From Leptospira idonii (GTDB taxonomy: Bacteria > Spirochaetota > Leptospiria > Leptospirales > Leptospiraceae), in assembly GCF_004770995.1 (NCBI RefSeq), contig NZ_RQHW01000013.1, positions 186,001 through 250,000 of the forward strand: a stretch of 64,000 bases of DNA. The letters are read 5' to 3'. The position numbers and the translations under genes are program-made. Shown in pieces: positions 35,042 through 44,583 of this stretch (position 1 is the stretch's first letter; every line of letters starts with the position of its first letter). A model generated the notes under the pieces. That model was given only the letters and a program-made list of their open reading frames with translations. It made no database searches and was not told the DNA's origin.

Positions 35042-36055
35042 TTAGTCTGCGTTGTATTTTTCTTCCGGATTAGAGATGTTGTACTCTTTCATATAGATCG
35101 GATCGAATATGATGATAGGAGTGTTTTTTCTAGTAACTGCAACCCAATCTTCGAAGGATGATTGTTCCTTATCTCTAAACAAAAGGCCTTGAATTCCTTT
35201 TCTTACCGCATCCAGAGGAGTCGGACGAATCCCTTCCACAAAAACAAGACAGTATCTTTTTCGATCGTCACGGAATACTTCCGAAACTTTACCTTGTTGT
35301 ACCTGGCTGAGTACGGAAGCGGTAGTAGGTTGGGATTTAAAAAGTTCGAAACTGGGAATCCAGTTCACCAAACCGCCGCTTGCTTTGTTTCTGGATTCGT
35401 TTCTTGGCCCGGAAGCAACCAGTTTGAAAAAAGAAGGATCTTTGATGGATTTGGTCCTGATGTCGTTCAATTCCTGGAAAACTCTTGTCTCTTCATCGAT
35501 GGAAGAGTTTGCGGGAGAGATGATGAGTTCTCTGAACTTGAATTCGAATCCCACCTTCGACTTGTTCTTGTTATACCAACTCACCACTTCTTGTTCGGAA
35601 GGAAGAGGAGGGGACACTTTTACCTGAAGAAGCTGCCCTTTTTTAATCTGATAAGGGAGATCTTCCAGCCAAAGATTATAAGGAAGACCGAATTGCTGCT
35701 GCACGGTTCTTTTGAATTGTTCGATATCGGTGATTCCCTGTGCTTCCATTCTCTTTTGAATTTCAGCCTCGATTCTTTTTTCATTCACTTGAATCGATTC
35801 TTCATCGGCAGCGATGTCTACGATGGCACGATCGATGAGAAAATCCAAAACCTGAGAATGCAAAGAACCTTTTTTTCTATAAGCGGGAACGAATCGAGAA
35901 AGGGATTTGTATCGTTCCACTCCGTCTTCATATTCGATTTGGGAAATGGAGCGTGTACCCACGATAGCAATGACTTGATTGATGGATTCGTAAGGATAAA
36001 CGGAAAAAGATAATAGAAGTAAAAAAACAGAAAGGATGCGTACGGTCGTTTTCAA
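35042..36055 (-). CDS. SurA-like periplasmic peptidyl-prolyl isomerase/chaperone
   Basis: 337 residues with a signal peptide (RILSVFLLLLSFSVYPYES). The N-terminal SurA-type chaperone region starts with INQVIAIVGTRSISQIEYED and includes VLDFLIDRAIVDIAADEESI. A parvulin PPIase domain lies at about 170-290 (FRELIISPANSSIDEETRVF; then ASGGLVNWI). It would help outer-membrane proteins fold in the periplasm. Only one parvulin domain is seen, as in shorter spirochaete members, whereas E. coli SurA has two. It begins the SPASM run; the two genes are one base apart. Confidence 0.85.
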   Translation of the reverse strand: MKTTVRILSVFLLLLSFSVYPYESINQVIAIVGTRSISQIEYEDGVERYKSLSRFVPAYRKKGSLHSQVLDFLIDRAIVDIAADEESIQVNEKRIEAEIQKRMEAQGITDIEQFKRTVQQQFGLPYNLWLEDLPYQIKKGQLLQVKVSPPLPSEQEVVSWYNKNKSKVGFEFKFRELIISPANSSIDEETRVFQELNDIRTKSIKDPSFFKLVASGPRNESRNKASGGLVNWIPSFELFKSQPTTASVLSQVQQGKVSEVFRDDRKRYCLVFVEGIRPTPLDAVRKGIQGLLFRDKEQSSFEDWVAVTRKNTPIIIFDPIYMKEYNISNPEEKYNAD

Positions 36056-36196
36056 GGGAACAATCCTAATATCCTATGTTTTCTATTTTTACTTCATTTT
36101 AGCAATTGTAAAATGAAGACGGCAGGGTGAAGATTTTTCGATTTTCGGGCAAAAGGCTCTTTTTAGGGAACTTGTTTCACCCGAATCAGGAAAAAA

Positions 36197-37411
36197 TCAA
36201 CCGATGAAGGTAGTATGAAGCGCTTTCACCGCTTCTTCCGATTGATTCTGTTTGATCACACAAGAAATTTTAATTTCTGAAGTGGAGATCATTTCAATGT
36301 TGATGCTTTTATCCGCCAATGCTTGGAACATTTTTGCGGCCACACCTACGTGAGATTTCATTCCCACACCCACTGCGGATACGATCGCAATGTTTTCGTC
36401 GATTTCCGCCTTACCGTTTCCATGATCTTTCGCATAAGTATCTATGATCGGTTTTGCGGCAGAGATATCTTTTTTAGCGATAGTGAAAGAGATCGTATTG
36501 ATTCCGTCTCTCGGAGAGGATTGAACGATCACATCTACGATTACGTCCTTGTTTGCCAGTTGAGTGAATAGATCCGCAGCAATTCCAGGTTTGTCTTTTA
36601 CGTCTGCGATGGTTACGCGAGCTTGATCGCCTTTTGCGGTAACTCCGCTTACTTTCATTTTTTCCATAATTTTTTCCTCACTCATAACGAGAGTTCCCGG
36701 TTTATCGTGAAAACTGGATCGGACATGAATCACTACGTTATAGTTCATTCCTAATTCAACACTTCGGGAATGAAGAACTCCCGCTCCGAGACTTGCCAGT
36801 TCCAACATCTCTTCGTATGTGACTTGTTTGTGCATCTTCGCTGTAGGAATTTTGCGCGGATCGGCAGTGTACACTCCGTCCACATCGGTATAAATTTCAC
36901 ATTCATCTGCGCCTAACGCTGCAGCAAGGGCCACTGCGGAAGTGTCGCTTCCCCCTCTTCCCAGGGTGACTATGTTTTCGTCCTTATCGATTCCTTGAAA
37001 GCCGGCAACGATGACCACCTTTCCTTTGCTAAATGCTTCATCGATTCGTGTGCGGTCGATCATTTCGATCTTCGCATTGGAAAAGTTACCGTCAGTGAGT
37101 ATCTTTACTTGAGAACCCGTGAAGGATTGAGCGGGAACGCCGATTTCATTTAAGGCGATCGCAAGAAGTGCGATGGAAACTTGTTCTCCCGTAGAAAGGA
37201 GCATATCCATTTCGCGTTTGGGAGGATTTTGGGAAATTTGATCGGCAAGGTCTACCAGCTCATCCGTAGTATGTCCCATTGCAGAGACAACGACTGCCAC
37301 CTTGTTTCCTTCGTCATGATAACGTTTGATTCGTTTTGCAACGTTCTTAATCTTTGTGGTGTCGCCGACGGAGGTACCACCATACTTTTGAACAACAACT
37401 CTTGAGGACAT
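36197..37411 (-). CDS. lysC: Aspartate kinase
   Basis: 404 residues, typical of the monofunctional enzyme. The kinase domain opens with [17 protein letters not shown] and contains [20 protein letters not shown] and [13 protein letters not shown]. Two ACT domains follow ([20 protein letters not shown] and [20 protein letters not shown]), as in enzymes controlled by lysine and/or threonine. It phosphorylates aspartate, the first step to lysine, threonine, methionine and diaminopimelate. The 141-bp gap to the SurA-like gene means it may be a separate transcription unit. Confidence 0.95.
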   Translation of the reverse strand: MSSRVVVQKYGGTSVGDTTKIKNVAKRIKRYHDEGNKVAVVVSAMGHTTDELVDLADQISQNPPKREMDMLLSTGEQVSIALLAIALNEIGVPAQSFTGSQVKILTDGNFSNAKIEMIDRTRIDEAFSKGKVVIVAGFQGIDKDENIVTLGRGGSDTSAVALAAALGADECEIYTDVDGVYTADPRKIPTAKMHKQVTYEEMLELASLGAGVLHSRSVELGMNYNVVIHVRSSFHDKPGTLVMSEEKIMEKMKVSGVTAKGDQARVTIADVKDKPGIAADLFTQLANKDVIVDVIVQSSPRDGINTISFTIAKKDISAAKPIIDTYAKDHGNGKAEIDENIAIVSAVGVGMKSHVGVAAKMFQALADKSINIEMISTSEIKISCVIKQNQSEEAVKALHTTFIG

Positions 37412-37515
37412 GGTTTCTATGGACAGGGTGGTGCGGTGGGTGCGGGAATCAAGTAGAATGAATTTTTTTGCAACCGATCTGCGGAAAACGGCTCCTATCT
37501 TACATAGGATTCACT

Positions 37516-38445
37516 ATGGAAACTTCTCATCAGAAAATCGAACCGGTCATTAAAAACCAAGCCCCCCTATTGTTTTTGATTCTTTTCTTTCTCATCCAGG
37601 CAACCGTATTCACCGTTTTTACGGTTCCTTTCAGTTGGGAGTTGTTTTGGGTCGCAGTAGGTTCTTATTTTTTGAGAATGTTCGGGATTACTGCCGCATA
37701 TCATCGTTATTTTTCCCATGCTTCCTTCAAAACTTCCCGAGTGTTCCAGTTCATTCTGGCTTGGATCGGCTCAATGGCCATGCAAAAAGGAGTTCTTTGG
37801 TGGGCGGCCCATCATAGAAACCACCATAAATATTCGGATACTGAGAAAGACATCCATTCCCCTTCTCGAAAAGGGTTTTGGTATTCTCACATGTTCTGGT
37901 TTTTAAGAAACGAATACAACGATTACGAAGCGAAACTCATTCCCGATTTTTACAAATATCCGGAACTCAGATGGCTGGATCGAAATCATTGGATCGCTCC
38001 TTTGAGTTTTGCGGTCGGATTGTATCTTGTAGGAGGATGGGGTTATTTGGTTTACGGGTACGCAGTCGCCACATTTTTGTTAGGTCATGCGACTTGGACC
38101 ATCAATTCCCTTTCCCATGTTTACGGATCCGCTCGTTTCGAATCCAGAGATACGAGTAAAAACAATTTCTTTCTAGCTTTGTTGACTATGGGAGAAGGAT
38201 GGCACAACAACCATCATTACTATTGTTCTTCCGTAAACCAAGGATTCTACTGGTACGAAGTGGATCTATCCTACTACATTTTGAAAGCCTTGAGTTTTGT
38301 GGGAATCGTCTGGGATTTGAAAAAGCCTCCTGTGAAAGTTTTGGAAGAAGGCAGAAGAAGAGATTTGGAGAAAAAAGCGAAAGCGGCAAACAAAACCGTG
38401 AAAGAAAAAATTCCAGCTCGCAGAACCGTAGTTACCAGCCACTAA
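37516..38445 (+). CDS. Acyl-CoA/fatty-acid desaturase (SCD1-type)
   Basis: 309 residues from the ATG at 37516, which has AGGA eight bases upstream; the longer frame from 37468 lacks this. The three His boxes of membrane desaturases are complete: HRYFSH (63-68), HHRNHH (about 100) and HNNHH (about 236). Four hydrophobic segments surround them. The enzyme inserts a delta-9 double bond into acyl chains using a di-iron centre, oxygen and an electron donor, tuning membrane fluidity. The C-terminal tail is long and Lys-rich. Confidence 0.92.
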   Translation: METSHQKIEPVIKNQAPLLFLILFFLIQATVFTVFTVPFSWELFWVAVGSYFLRMFGITAAYHRYFSHASFKTSRVFQFILAWIGSMAMQKGVLWWAAHHRNHHKYSDTEKDIHSPSRKGFWYSHMFWFLRNEYNDYEAKLIPDFYKYPELRWLDRNHWIAPLSFAVGLYLVGGWGYLVYGYAVATFLLGHATWTINSLSHVYGSARFESRDTSKNNFFLALLTMGEGWHNNHHYYCSSVNQGFYWYEVDLSYYILKALSFVGIVWDLKKPPVKVLEEGRRRDLEKKAKAANKTVKEKIPARRTVVTSH

Positions 38446-38454
38446 AGTTGATTT

Positions 38455-38940
38455 TCATACCCCCAGTTTTTTTCGAATGTCCGGGGGTATGTCACTGATC
38501 GAATCGTATCTTTTTTTCTTTCCTCCCGGTTGGGAGACGTAATAAAAACCGTTGATCATTTCCAAAAAGTAATCCTGCCCTTTTTCGCCTAAAGAACGTT
38601 TATCGAGTTCCTTAACCATTGCCTGATAGTTTCTGGGAAGTAAATTCCAATTGGAATAGTTGGTAACGACCCCTTTGTCGTTCACGGTATAAGCTCCGTC
38701 TTGGTGGAGTATCTTAGTTCCGTTATAATCGAAAATTTCCATCACCTGTAAGGCAGGGTCTTTCGATTTTCCTTTCCCTTCTTTGGAAGAAGGATCGTTT
38801 TTGGAGCCGGATGTTTTCGAAGCAATAGGATTGTGTTTTCTTTTCAAAAGTCCGAACAGAAGTAAAAACCCCCCCGCTAAAATCAGCAGTAAAAGAAGTA
38901 CATACTCGGTTTGGGAAAAATTGAAAAGATACCGCAGCAT
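38455..38940 (-). CDS. Hypothetical single-span membrane protein
   Basis: 161 residues from the ATG at 38940, chosen because the longer frame to 39105 overlaps the upstream lipoprotein gene. One hydrophobic helix (YVLLLLLILAGGFLLLFGLL) is followed by a charged linker rich in Lys and Ser and then a globular ~90-residue cytoplasmic or periplasmic part (VMEIFDYNGTKILHQDGAYT). I recognise no family. It is two bases from the lipoprotein gene upstream, so it belongs to a four-gene minus-strand operon with the LEA-like and dehydrogenase genes. Confidence 0.7.
   Translation of the reverse strand: MLRYLFNFSQTEYVLLLLLILAGGFLLLFGLLKRKHNPIASKTSGSKNDPSSKEGKGKSKDPALQVMEIFDYNGTKILHQDGAYTVNDKGVVTNYSNWNLLPRNYQAMVKELDKRSLGEKGQDYFLEMINGFYYVSQPGGKKKRYDSISDIPPDIRKKLGV
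38456..38491. terminator. 9-bp inverted repeat between convergent genes
   Basis: CATACCCCC (38456-38464) and GGGGGTATG (38483-38491) pair perfectly around an 18-base loop that includes a T7 run. It lies 11 bases after the desaturase stop and overlaps the last codons of the convergent membrane-protein gene. It may end transcripts of the desaturase gene, though the T-run is in the loop. Confidence 0.4.
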
Positions 38941-38942
38941 AA

Positions 38943-39242
38943 CTATTTGAATATATAATTGATGGATTTGCAGCTTAGAGGGGAAGGGTCTTCCACATTC
39001 CAAGCCACACAGTCCATTAAATTCACGGCACTGATGCAGCGATTCACATCGGTCACTTTCACTCTTCCGAATAGAATGGTTGTAATGCGATGGTTGGATC
39101 CGCAAGAAGCGTCTTTCAGAGCGTAGGCGGAAAAGATTTTAGAATTCGCTTCCGCTCCATCGTAATAGATTTCGTCTTTGGAATCGATGCAGGAAAACAA
39201 AAGTAAGGAGAAACAAAGAAACAACGGAAAAAAAAGTTTCAT
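38943..39242 (-). CDS. Small hypothetical lipoprotein
   Basis: 99 residues. MKLFFPLFLCFSLLLFSC is a lipoprotein signal with Cys 18 acylated. The mature ~80 residues hold four to five Cys (DASCGSNHR, NRCISAVNLMDCVAW, SCKSINYIF), suggesting disulfides. No family recognised. It lies one base after the LEA-type lipoprotein gene and two before the membrane protein gene. Confidence 0.7.
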   Translation of the reverse strand: MKLFFPLFLCFSLLLFSCIDSKDEIYYDGAEANSKIFSAYALKDASCGSNHRITTILFGRVKVTDVNRCISAVNLMDCVAWNVEDPSPLSCKSINYIFK

Positions 39243-39243
39243 T

Positions 39244-39795
39244 CTATTTTTTCAGTCGGATCGTTTGTTTTTCGGAAACGGGAAGAGGGATTTTTCCGAG
39301 TCCTGTATCGAAACTTATGTTTCCTTCGATTTCAAATTCGGCGTCTTCTCCTCGAGAAGCGGCGGACAATAACTTCATTCCTATTTGAATGATGCGAGAA
39401 GGGCCGCCTTTTTCATCTTCCAAATCCAATTGAAGAGGAATGATCAGGGAGGATTTCGCACTCACCTTTTGAGGAGAGAGATTTTTCACCTTTCCCACCT
39501 TTTCCTTTCCGGAAGCATTTACTAGTGTTAGGTCGAGATCGAATTCGTAAACTTCCACATCTTCCTCATTCGGATTGGTGACTTCCACAATGGGAGAGAT
39601 GGAAAGATTAGGAATAAAAGCCAAACCTTTGCTAGGAAGAAGAGTTATTTCCACGTTGACTAGTTCCACCTTACACTTCTTCAGACGATCCAGATTTTTT
39701 TTGGCATCGGATACGCAAGAAAGAGTAAAGGCGGTCATTAGAAAATAGATCCCGATGGAAAATCGGGAAATGTCGGATTTGAAAAAACGGATCAT
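39244..39795 (-). CDS. LEA type 2-like lipoprotein
   Basis: 183 residues. The signal (YFLMTAFTLSC) places the acylated Cys at about residue 27. The mature part resembles the LEA type 2 (WHy/LEA14) beta-sandwich: VELVNVEITLLPSKGLAFI, VEVTNPNEEDVEVYEFDLDL and SSLIIPLQLDLED. Such domains occur on the cell surface or in the periplasm of many bacteria without known function. Its start overlaps the end of the dehydrogenase gene by four bases (ATGA), indicating coupling. Confidence 0.75.
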   Translation of the reverse strand: MIRFFKSDISRFSIGIYFLMTAFTLSCVSDAKKNLDRLKKCKVELVNVEITLLPSKGLAFIPNLSISPIVEVTNPNEEDVEVYEFDLDLTLVNASGKEKVGKVKNLSPQKVSAKSSLIIPLQLDLEDEKGGPSRIIQIGMKLLSAASRGEDAEFEIEGNISFDTGLGKIPLPVSEKQTIRLKK

Positions 39796-40772
39796 GGAGT
39801 GAAAACTACTTTTCCTTCGGTCATATGTTTTTTGTAAAATTCCAAACCTTCTTCGAATTGAGAGAAAGAAAACTTCTTATTGATTTTCGTTTGGAATATG
39901 GTCTTCAAATGTTTCTGAGCTTCTTTCGCCTGTTTTTGAAACTCTTCCAAACCTATGGAATAAATCCAGGAAGATAACCAATACCCTTCCACTTTTTTGT
40001 TTTGGAAAAGGATCATACCTGCGTTCACGGAAAAAGGCTGTTCGGAAAGAGCTCCGTAACATACCAGTTTTCCTCCGTAAGGCATACATTCCAGAACCTT
40101 TTTCGCAGTATCTCCCGCTACCGCATCGATGGCATAGGTTGCATTTAATTTTTTCGAGATTTTAAAAAGTTCTTTTTCGAAACCCGGAGTTTCCGAGTTC
40201 AAAACGTATTCGGCTCCGATTTCTTTGAGAGCATCTTCCTGCTCTTTCTTTCGTACAACATTGATTAGGGGAATTTTCTTTTCTTGGCAAAGGCGAACCA
40301 CCATCTTTCCCAAAGCGCTGGCGGAAGCGGTTTGGATCATAGCTTCATGTTTTTCCGTTTGGCATTTTGTGACCATAGCCCAAGCAGTCATCGGGTTTAC
40401 GAAAAAACTGCTTCCTTCATCAAGAGTGATCTCATCCAAAAGAGGAAGACAGTTCTCTTCCGTAGTGAGCATATATTCGGCCCAAGAACCGTCATTATGT
40501 CCGGCAACGCAAGATACTCTCATATCCGGTTTGAGAGTTTTGATGTCTTTGCCCACGGAGACTACGGTTCCACTGGCTTCGAATCCTGCGGAGACAGGTG
40601 CTTTCTTTTTGATTCCGTACAACCCTCTAATGAACATTAGGTCAGAAGGATTGATCGGAGCAGCGTGTATCCGGATTAAAACTTCGTTGTCTTTCGGTTC
40701 CGGAATTTCCTTTTCTCTCAATTCCAAGGCGGGTTGATTCTCATCGTATTTAAGAAGAGTGACTGCTTTCAT
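39792..40772 (-). CDS. Zinc-type medium-chain dehydrogenase/quinone oxidoreductase
   Basis: 326 residues from the ATG at 40772 (GGAAGT just upstream); an earlier start at 40808 is possible but adds only 12 residues. GroES-like domain: KDNEVLIRIHAAPINPSDLM and GFEASGTVVSVGKD. Rossmann domain: TASASALGKMVVRLCQ, a variant of the usual Gly-rich loop (SASALG in place of AxGGVG). The Cys ligands of the structural zinc in alcohol dehydrogenases are absent, as in quinone oxidoreductases and enoyl reductases. The substrate is unknown. First gene of the operon leading into the three envelope proteins. Confidence 0.85.
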   Translation of the reverse strand: MKAVTLLKYDENQPALELREKEIPEPKDNEVLIRIHAAPINPSDLMFIRGLYGIKKKAPVSAGFEASGTVVSVGKDIKTLKPDMRVSCVAGHNDGSWAEYMLTTEENCLPLLDEITLDEGSSFFVNPMTAWAMVTKCQTEKHEAMIQTASASALGKMVVRLCQEKKIPLINVVRKKEQEDALKEIGAEYVLNSETPGFEKELFKISKKLNATYAIDAVAGDTAKKVLECMPYGGKLVCYGALSEQPFSVNAGMILFQNKKVEGYWLSSWIYSIGLEEFQKQAKEAQKHLKTIFQTKINKKFSFSQFEEGLEFYKKHMTEGKVVFTP

Positions 40773-40847
40773 GACTTCCATTAACTCTATTGAAAAACTG
40801 CTTGCCAAGCCTTTCTTTGCCTTCGAACCTAGAGGTTGGTTTTAAAA

Positions 40848-41639
40848 GTGCGCTGGAAAAGGAATTCACCCGAATTGTTTGTAGGAATCTGCTTTTTCGC
40901 ATTTTTGGGATTCGCCTTTTTTGCTACCGTCATCCAGCCCGAAAAACCGTCCAAAAATTATCCCTATCGACTTTCTTTGTTTTACTCCCGAATCGACGGA
41001 ATCAAAGAAGGAACCGAAGTCCGCATCTTAGGTATTCCTAAGGGTTACGTCGCCCATATCGATTCCAGACCTATGTTGGACATTCCTGACCGCCGCTTTT
41101 TAGATACTAACATGGATCATGCGATTGAGCTTCATATCGCATTGGAAGAACCTCTCACTCTTTGGGATAATTATTCCGTCGATTTTCAAACGATCACCGT
41201 TTTTTCCAATAGGGTCATCAACATCAATCCGGGAAGTTCTGACGGTAAAACTCCTTATTTCCGACCTACGTTTCAGGCAGGGGAAAAAACTCCCGACTAT
41301 CTGCCGTCCGCCCGTTACTTCGACGATTTTTTCAAGGCAGCTTCCCAAACTATGGAAGAAAACAAAGGAGACATTCGAGACATCACTCTCAATCTCCGAT
41401 CCATTTCCGATAAATTGAATTCCAATCAAGGAACCATTCCTAAATTCATTGGCACGACGGAAATGTACGACGAACTTTATACGACTGTGACGGATGCGGA
41501 AACGATCGGTGTCGAGGCAAGAAGGTATATGGAATCTTCCAGAAACTTAGAAAACACATTGCCCATTCCCTTCGTCATCACCGCTTCCTTTTACGGAAGA
41601 ACCACACTGCTCGGACGAAGGATAGGACCGCAAAACTAA
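40848..41639 (+). CDS. MCE/MlaD-family protein
   Basis: About 263 residues. One N-terminal membrane helix (LFVGICFFAFLGFAFFATVI) is followed by an MCE domain (RLSLFYSRIDGIKEGTEVRI and LGIPKGYVAHI), then a helical tail. MCE proteins form hexameric rings that carry phospholipids between inner and outer membrane. No permease (MlaE) or ATPase (MlaF) gene is adjacent. GTG at 40848 is preferred: AGAGG lies at 40831-40835, which is too close to the alternative TTG at 40836. Its last base is shared with the start of the glycosyltransferase gene (TAATG). Confidence 0.82.
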   Translation: MRWKRNSPELFVGICFFAFLGFAFFATVIQPEKPSKNYPYRLSLFYSRIDGIKEGTEVRILGIPKGYVAHIDSRPMLDIPDRRFLDTNMDHAIELHIALEEPLTLWDNYSVDFQTITVFSNRVININPGSSDGKTPYFRPTFQAGEKTPDYLPSARYFDDFFKAASQTMEENKGDIRDITLNLRSISDKLNSNQGTIPKFIGTTEMYDELYTTVTDAETIGVEARRYMESSRNLENTLPIPFVITASFYGRTTLLGRRIGPQN

Positions 41640-42718
41640 TGAAAGTTGCCATCATACACGACTGGTTGACGGGGATGAGAGGAGGAGAAGTCGTATTGGA
41701 TGCACTTCTCAAGGCTTACCCGGATGCAGATCTTTTTACTTTGTTTTACACCAAAGGAAAGTTAAATGCTCGTATTGAAGATAGAAAGATCTTTACCGCC
41801 TTCACGAACAATCTTCCTTTTAAAGAAAAATATTACAGGCATTATCTTCCTTTGTTTCCTACTGCGATCGAATCTTTGGATTTGAGAGGATACGATATCG
41901 TCATCAGTTCTTCTCATTGTGTGGCCAAAGGAGTGATTCCTCATCCGAATACGTTTCACATGAGTTATATCCATTCCCCAATGCGTTATGTCTGGGATAT
42001 GTATTACGATTATTTCCCCAATAAAAGCGGATTGAAGTTTTTCCTGTTTCAAATGATCTCCAATTATTTAAGAACTTGGGACGTTGCTTCTTCACATAGA
42101 GTCGACCATTTTACGTGTAACTCTCATTTTGTGGGAAAAAGAATTCAAAAATATTACAGAAGAGACTATCAAATCGTTTATCCTCCTTGTTTGTCGGAAG
42201 AGTTCCGAGTTCAGGACTATTCGAAAGAAGACTATTACTTGATGGTTTCCGCATTCGCTCCTTATAAAAAAATCGATCTAGCCATCGAAGCTTTCACCAA
42301 AAACAAGAAAAAACTCATCCTCATCGGAGGAGGGCAGGACGAGGCCAAACTAGTCAAAAATCTCCCTTCCAATATCATCTGGAAGAAGGGAATCCCTCGT
42401 CAGGAAGTTTTGGATTATTACAAAAAAGCCAGAGGGTTTATCTTCCCGGGATTGGAAGATTTCGGAATCACCCCCGTAGAGTCCCAAGCCTATGCCACTC
42501 CTGTCATTGCTTATGGAAGGGGAGGGGCTTTGGAAAGCGTAGTTTCCGGTAAAACAGGGGTATTTTTCCCGGAACAAACCGTGGAATCTCTCAATTCAGC
42601 CATAAAAGAATCGGAATCCATCTCCTACAAACGCAGGGATTTCCAAAAATCAATCGATCGCTTTACGGAAGAAAAATTCGTAAGCGAAATTCGAAAGGCA
42701 GTCGATAGACATAAGTAG
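41639..42718 (+). CDS. GT4-family glycosyltransferase
   Basis: 359 residues with a GT-B fold. The N-terminal domain starts IIHDWLTGMRGGEVVLDALL, with the glycine-rich acceptor-side loop. The C-terminal donor domain has LILIGGGQDEAKLVKNLPSN and GFIFPGLEDFGITPVESQAY, which includes the GT4 E-x7-E element. It resembles mannosyltransferases of the WbaZ type in O-antigen assembly. It is translationally coupled to the MCE gene upstream and lies 19 bp before flbD. Confidence 0.88.
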   Translation: MKVAIIHDWLTGMRGGEVVLDALLKAYPDADLFTLFYTKGKLNARIEDRKIFTAFTNNLPFKEKYYRHYLPLFPTAIESLDLRGYDIVISSSHCVAKGVIPHPNTFHMSYIHSPMRYVWDMYYDYFPNKSGLKFFLFQMISNYLRTWDVASSHRVDHFTCNSHFVGKRIQKYYRRDYQIVYPPCLSEEFRVQDYSKEDYYLMVSAFAPYKKIDLAIEAFTKNKKKLILIGGGQDEAKLVKNLPSNIIWKKGIPRQEVLDYYKKARGFIFPGLEDFGITPVESQAYATPVIAYGRGGALESVVSGKTGVFFPEQTVESLNSAIKESESISYKRRDFQKSIDRFTEEKFVSEIRKAVDRHK

Positions 42719-42737
42719 AAATCTATAGGGGGATCCA

Positions 42738-42956
42738 TTGGTCATCCTACATCGGCTGAAAGGGGCGGAATTCGTTCTCAATGCGGACCATATCGAGTCG
42801 GTTGAAGCGAATCCCGATACAGTAATCACTCTCATCAACGATAAGAAATATATCGTTCAAGAATCCGTCACTGAAGTGGTGGATAAGGTTTTTGTATATA
42901 AAGCCAGAATTCACTCTTTGCCGAAGACCAATTCTCAAACTGAAGAAGGAAAGTAA
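42738..42956 (+). CDS. flbD: Flagellar protein FlbD
   Basis: 72 residues from a TTG start with an AGGGGG Shine-Dalgarno about eight bases before it. The family sequence is clear: VILHRLKGAEFVLNADHIES, followed by TVITLINDKKYIVQESVTEV. FlbD of this short type is found at the head of spirochaete motor operons (it differs from the Caulobacter regulator of the same name). Its role is not well defined. It lies six bases before motA. Confidence 0.88.
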   Translation: MVILHRLKGAEFVLNADHIESVEANPDTVITLINDKKYIVQESVTEVVDKVFVYKARIHSLPKTNSQTEEGK

Positions 42957-42962
42957 GTAATT

Positions 42963-43745
42963 ATGGATATAGCAACAATCATTGGTCTAGCGCTTGGTTC
43001 CGCTCTGATGGTACTAGGAACCATCTCCGGTGGTCTTAGTATCATGGACTTGATCGACATTCCTTCCGTCTTGATTACGTTCGGTGGTGCCGCCGCAGCG
43101 ACGATCATCTCCTTCCCTTGGACTTCTACTATGGGAATCGGAGCCGTAACAAAAAAGGGTTTTCAGAATCCTACATTTGATCTTCCGAATTTAATTACTA
43201 CGCTTGTTAGTTTCTCCGAGAAAGCCAGAAGGGAAGGTCTTCTTGCATTGGAAGACGATATCAACGAACTTCCCGAAGAGTTCCTCAAAAAAGGAATTCA
43301 ATTGGTTGTGGACGGAACGGATCCTGAACTTGTAAGAAATATCATGGAAACCGAAATCGGAAACACTTCCCAACGCCATGCTTATGGTAGAGCTTGGTGG
43401 GATGCTTATGCGGGTTTTGCGCCCGGTTTCGGGATGCTTGGGACCCTTGTGGGTCTTGTGGGGATGTTAAAGAACTTAGGTGGTGGGGACGCAAGTGCGA
43501 TCGGACAGGGTATGGCGACCGCCTTGATTACTACATTGTACGGATCTTTGGCTCAGAACTTATTTGCCGCACCTCTCGTTCGTAAATTGACCAGACGTTC
43601 GGAAGACGAACTAGTGATTAAACAGGTTATGGTGGAAGGAACTCTTTCCATCCAATCGGGGGACAACCCTCGTATCGTTAAGGAAAAATTGGCGAGTTTC
43701 CTAACACCTAACGAAAGAGCCGCATTGAAAGACGACGGGGATTAA
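42963..43745 (+). CDS. motA: Flagellar motor stator protein MotA
   Basis: 260 residues with four membrane helices. Signature regions include GTISGGLSIMDLIDIPSVLI, then the cytoplasmic loop with RREGLLALEDDI, and the C-terminal pair of helices with APGFGMLGTLVGLVGMLKNL. The conserved prolines of the torque-generating face are present. MotA and MotB form the proton (or sodium) channel that drives the periplasmic flagella. The order flbD-motA-motB-fliL is as in other spirochaetes. Confidence 0.95.
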   Translation: MDIATIIGLALGSALMVLGTISGGLSIMDLIDIPSVLITFGGAAAATIISFPWTSTMGIGAVTKKGFQNPTFDLPNLITTLVSFSEKARREGLLALEDDINELPEEFLKKGIQLVVDGTDPELVRNIMETEIGNTSQRHAYGRAWWDAYAGFAPGFGMLGTLVGLVGMLKNLGGGDASAIGQGMATALITTLYGSLAQNLFAAPLVRKLTRRSEDELVIKQVMVEGTLSIQSGDNPRIVKEKLASFLTPNERAALKDDGD

Positions 43746-43754
43746 TCGTTAACC

Positions 43755-44582
43755 ATGGCTAAAGAAAAATGCCCTGAATGCATTCAAAAAGTACCCGAGT
43801 TCATGGCGACTTACGGGGATATGGTGACTTTGTTATTGTGTTTCTTTATCCTTCTGTATACAACCGGTAAAACGGATGCCAGGGAAATGCAGATCATTTT
43901 GTCCGCATTCAAATCCACTACTGGATTTTTTACGGGGGGACAAACTCTTTCCAAAGGATCTTTGGAAGAGATGGGGATGAATATTGAATCTCTTCCTTCT
44001 CAAACTGTGGGAAGAAACTTATCCAAATCCAAAAAGGATGCGCAAGAAGTATTCAAACCGGAAGTGGAGGCGGGAAAAGTAAGGATCTCCGAAAACGAAA
44101 GAGGTCTTGTCATCTCTCTCGTAGGTGCCGATTATTTTTATCCAGGTTCCGCTATTCTCACTCCTTCCATTCGGGAAACTCTTCGCAAAGCGGCAGGGCT
44201 CATCAAAGGTTTGGAAAGATTCGTAAGAGTGGAAGGTCATAGTGATGACGATGCGGTCAATCCTGTGAATCGTCCCGGACGAGAAGAAAGAGAATATATC
44301 AATAACTGGGATTTGGCGGCAGCCAGATCCGTAAACACTACTGTGTTTATGATCAATGCGGAAGAAATCGATCCGAGTTGGTTTCAGGCGGTAAGTTTCG
44401 GATCGTATCGCCCTATGGTTTTGGAAAACGAAGGGACTCCAGAGGCAAAGGCGTTCAATAGAAGAGTAGATATCATCATATTAACTGAAAAGTCGACAAA
44501 ACGAGCTCCAGGGGAAAGTAAATACGGTTTGCCTGAGTCTCGTTTGCCGAATACAGAAACCAATGTAGAAGGAGGGGAATAA
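43755..44582 (+). CDS. motB: Flagellar motor stator protein MotB
   Basis: 275 residues. The short cytoplasmic N-terminus (with CPEC) leads to one membrane helix containing the ion-carrying Asp 22 in ATYGDMVTLLLCFFILLYT. The C-terminal OmpA-like peptidoglycan-binding domain includes RVEGHSDDDAV, NWDLAAARSVNTTVFMI and AFNRRVDIIIL, so the stator can anchor to the cell wall. It begins nine bases after motA and ends one base before fliL. Confidence 0.95.
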   Translation: MAKEKCPECIQKVPEFMATYGDMVTLLLCFFILLYTTGKTDAREMQIILSAFKSTTGFFTGGQTLSKGSLEEMGMNIESLPSQTVGRNLSKSKKDAQEVFKPEVEAGKVRISENERGLVISLVGADYFYPGSAILTPSIRETLRKAAGLIKGLERFVRVEGHSDDDAVNPVNRPGREEREYINNWDLAAARSVNTTVFMINAEEIDPSWFQAVSFGSYRPMVLENEGTPEAKAFNRRVDIIILTEKSTKRAPGESKYGLPESRLPNTETNVEGGE

Positions 44583-44583
44583 C

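Noticed and set aside
35162..36013. Long plus-strand frame of 283 codons
   Set aside because: It is wholly antisense to the SurA-like gene, whose signal peptide and domains are clear. The antisense peptide shows no recognisable features.
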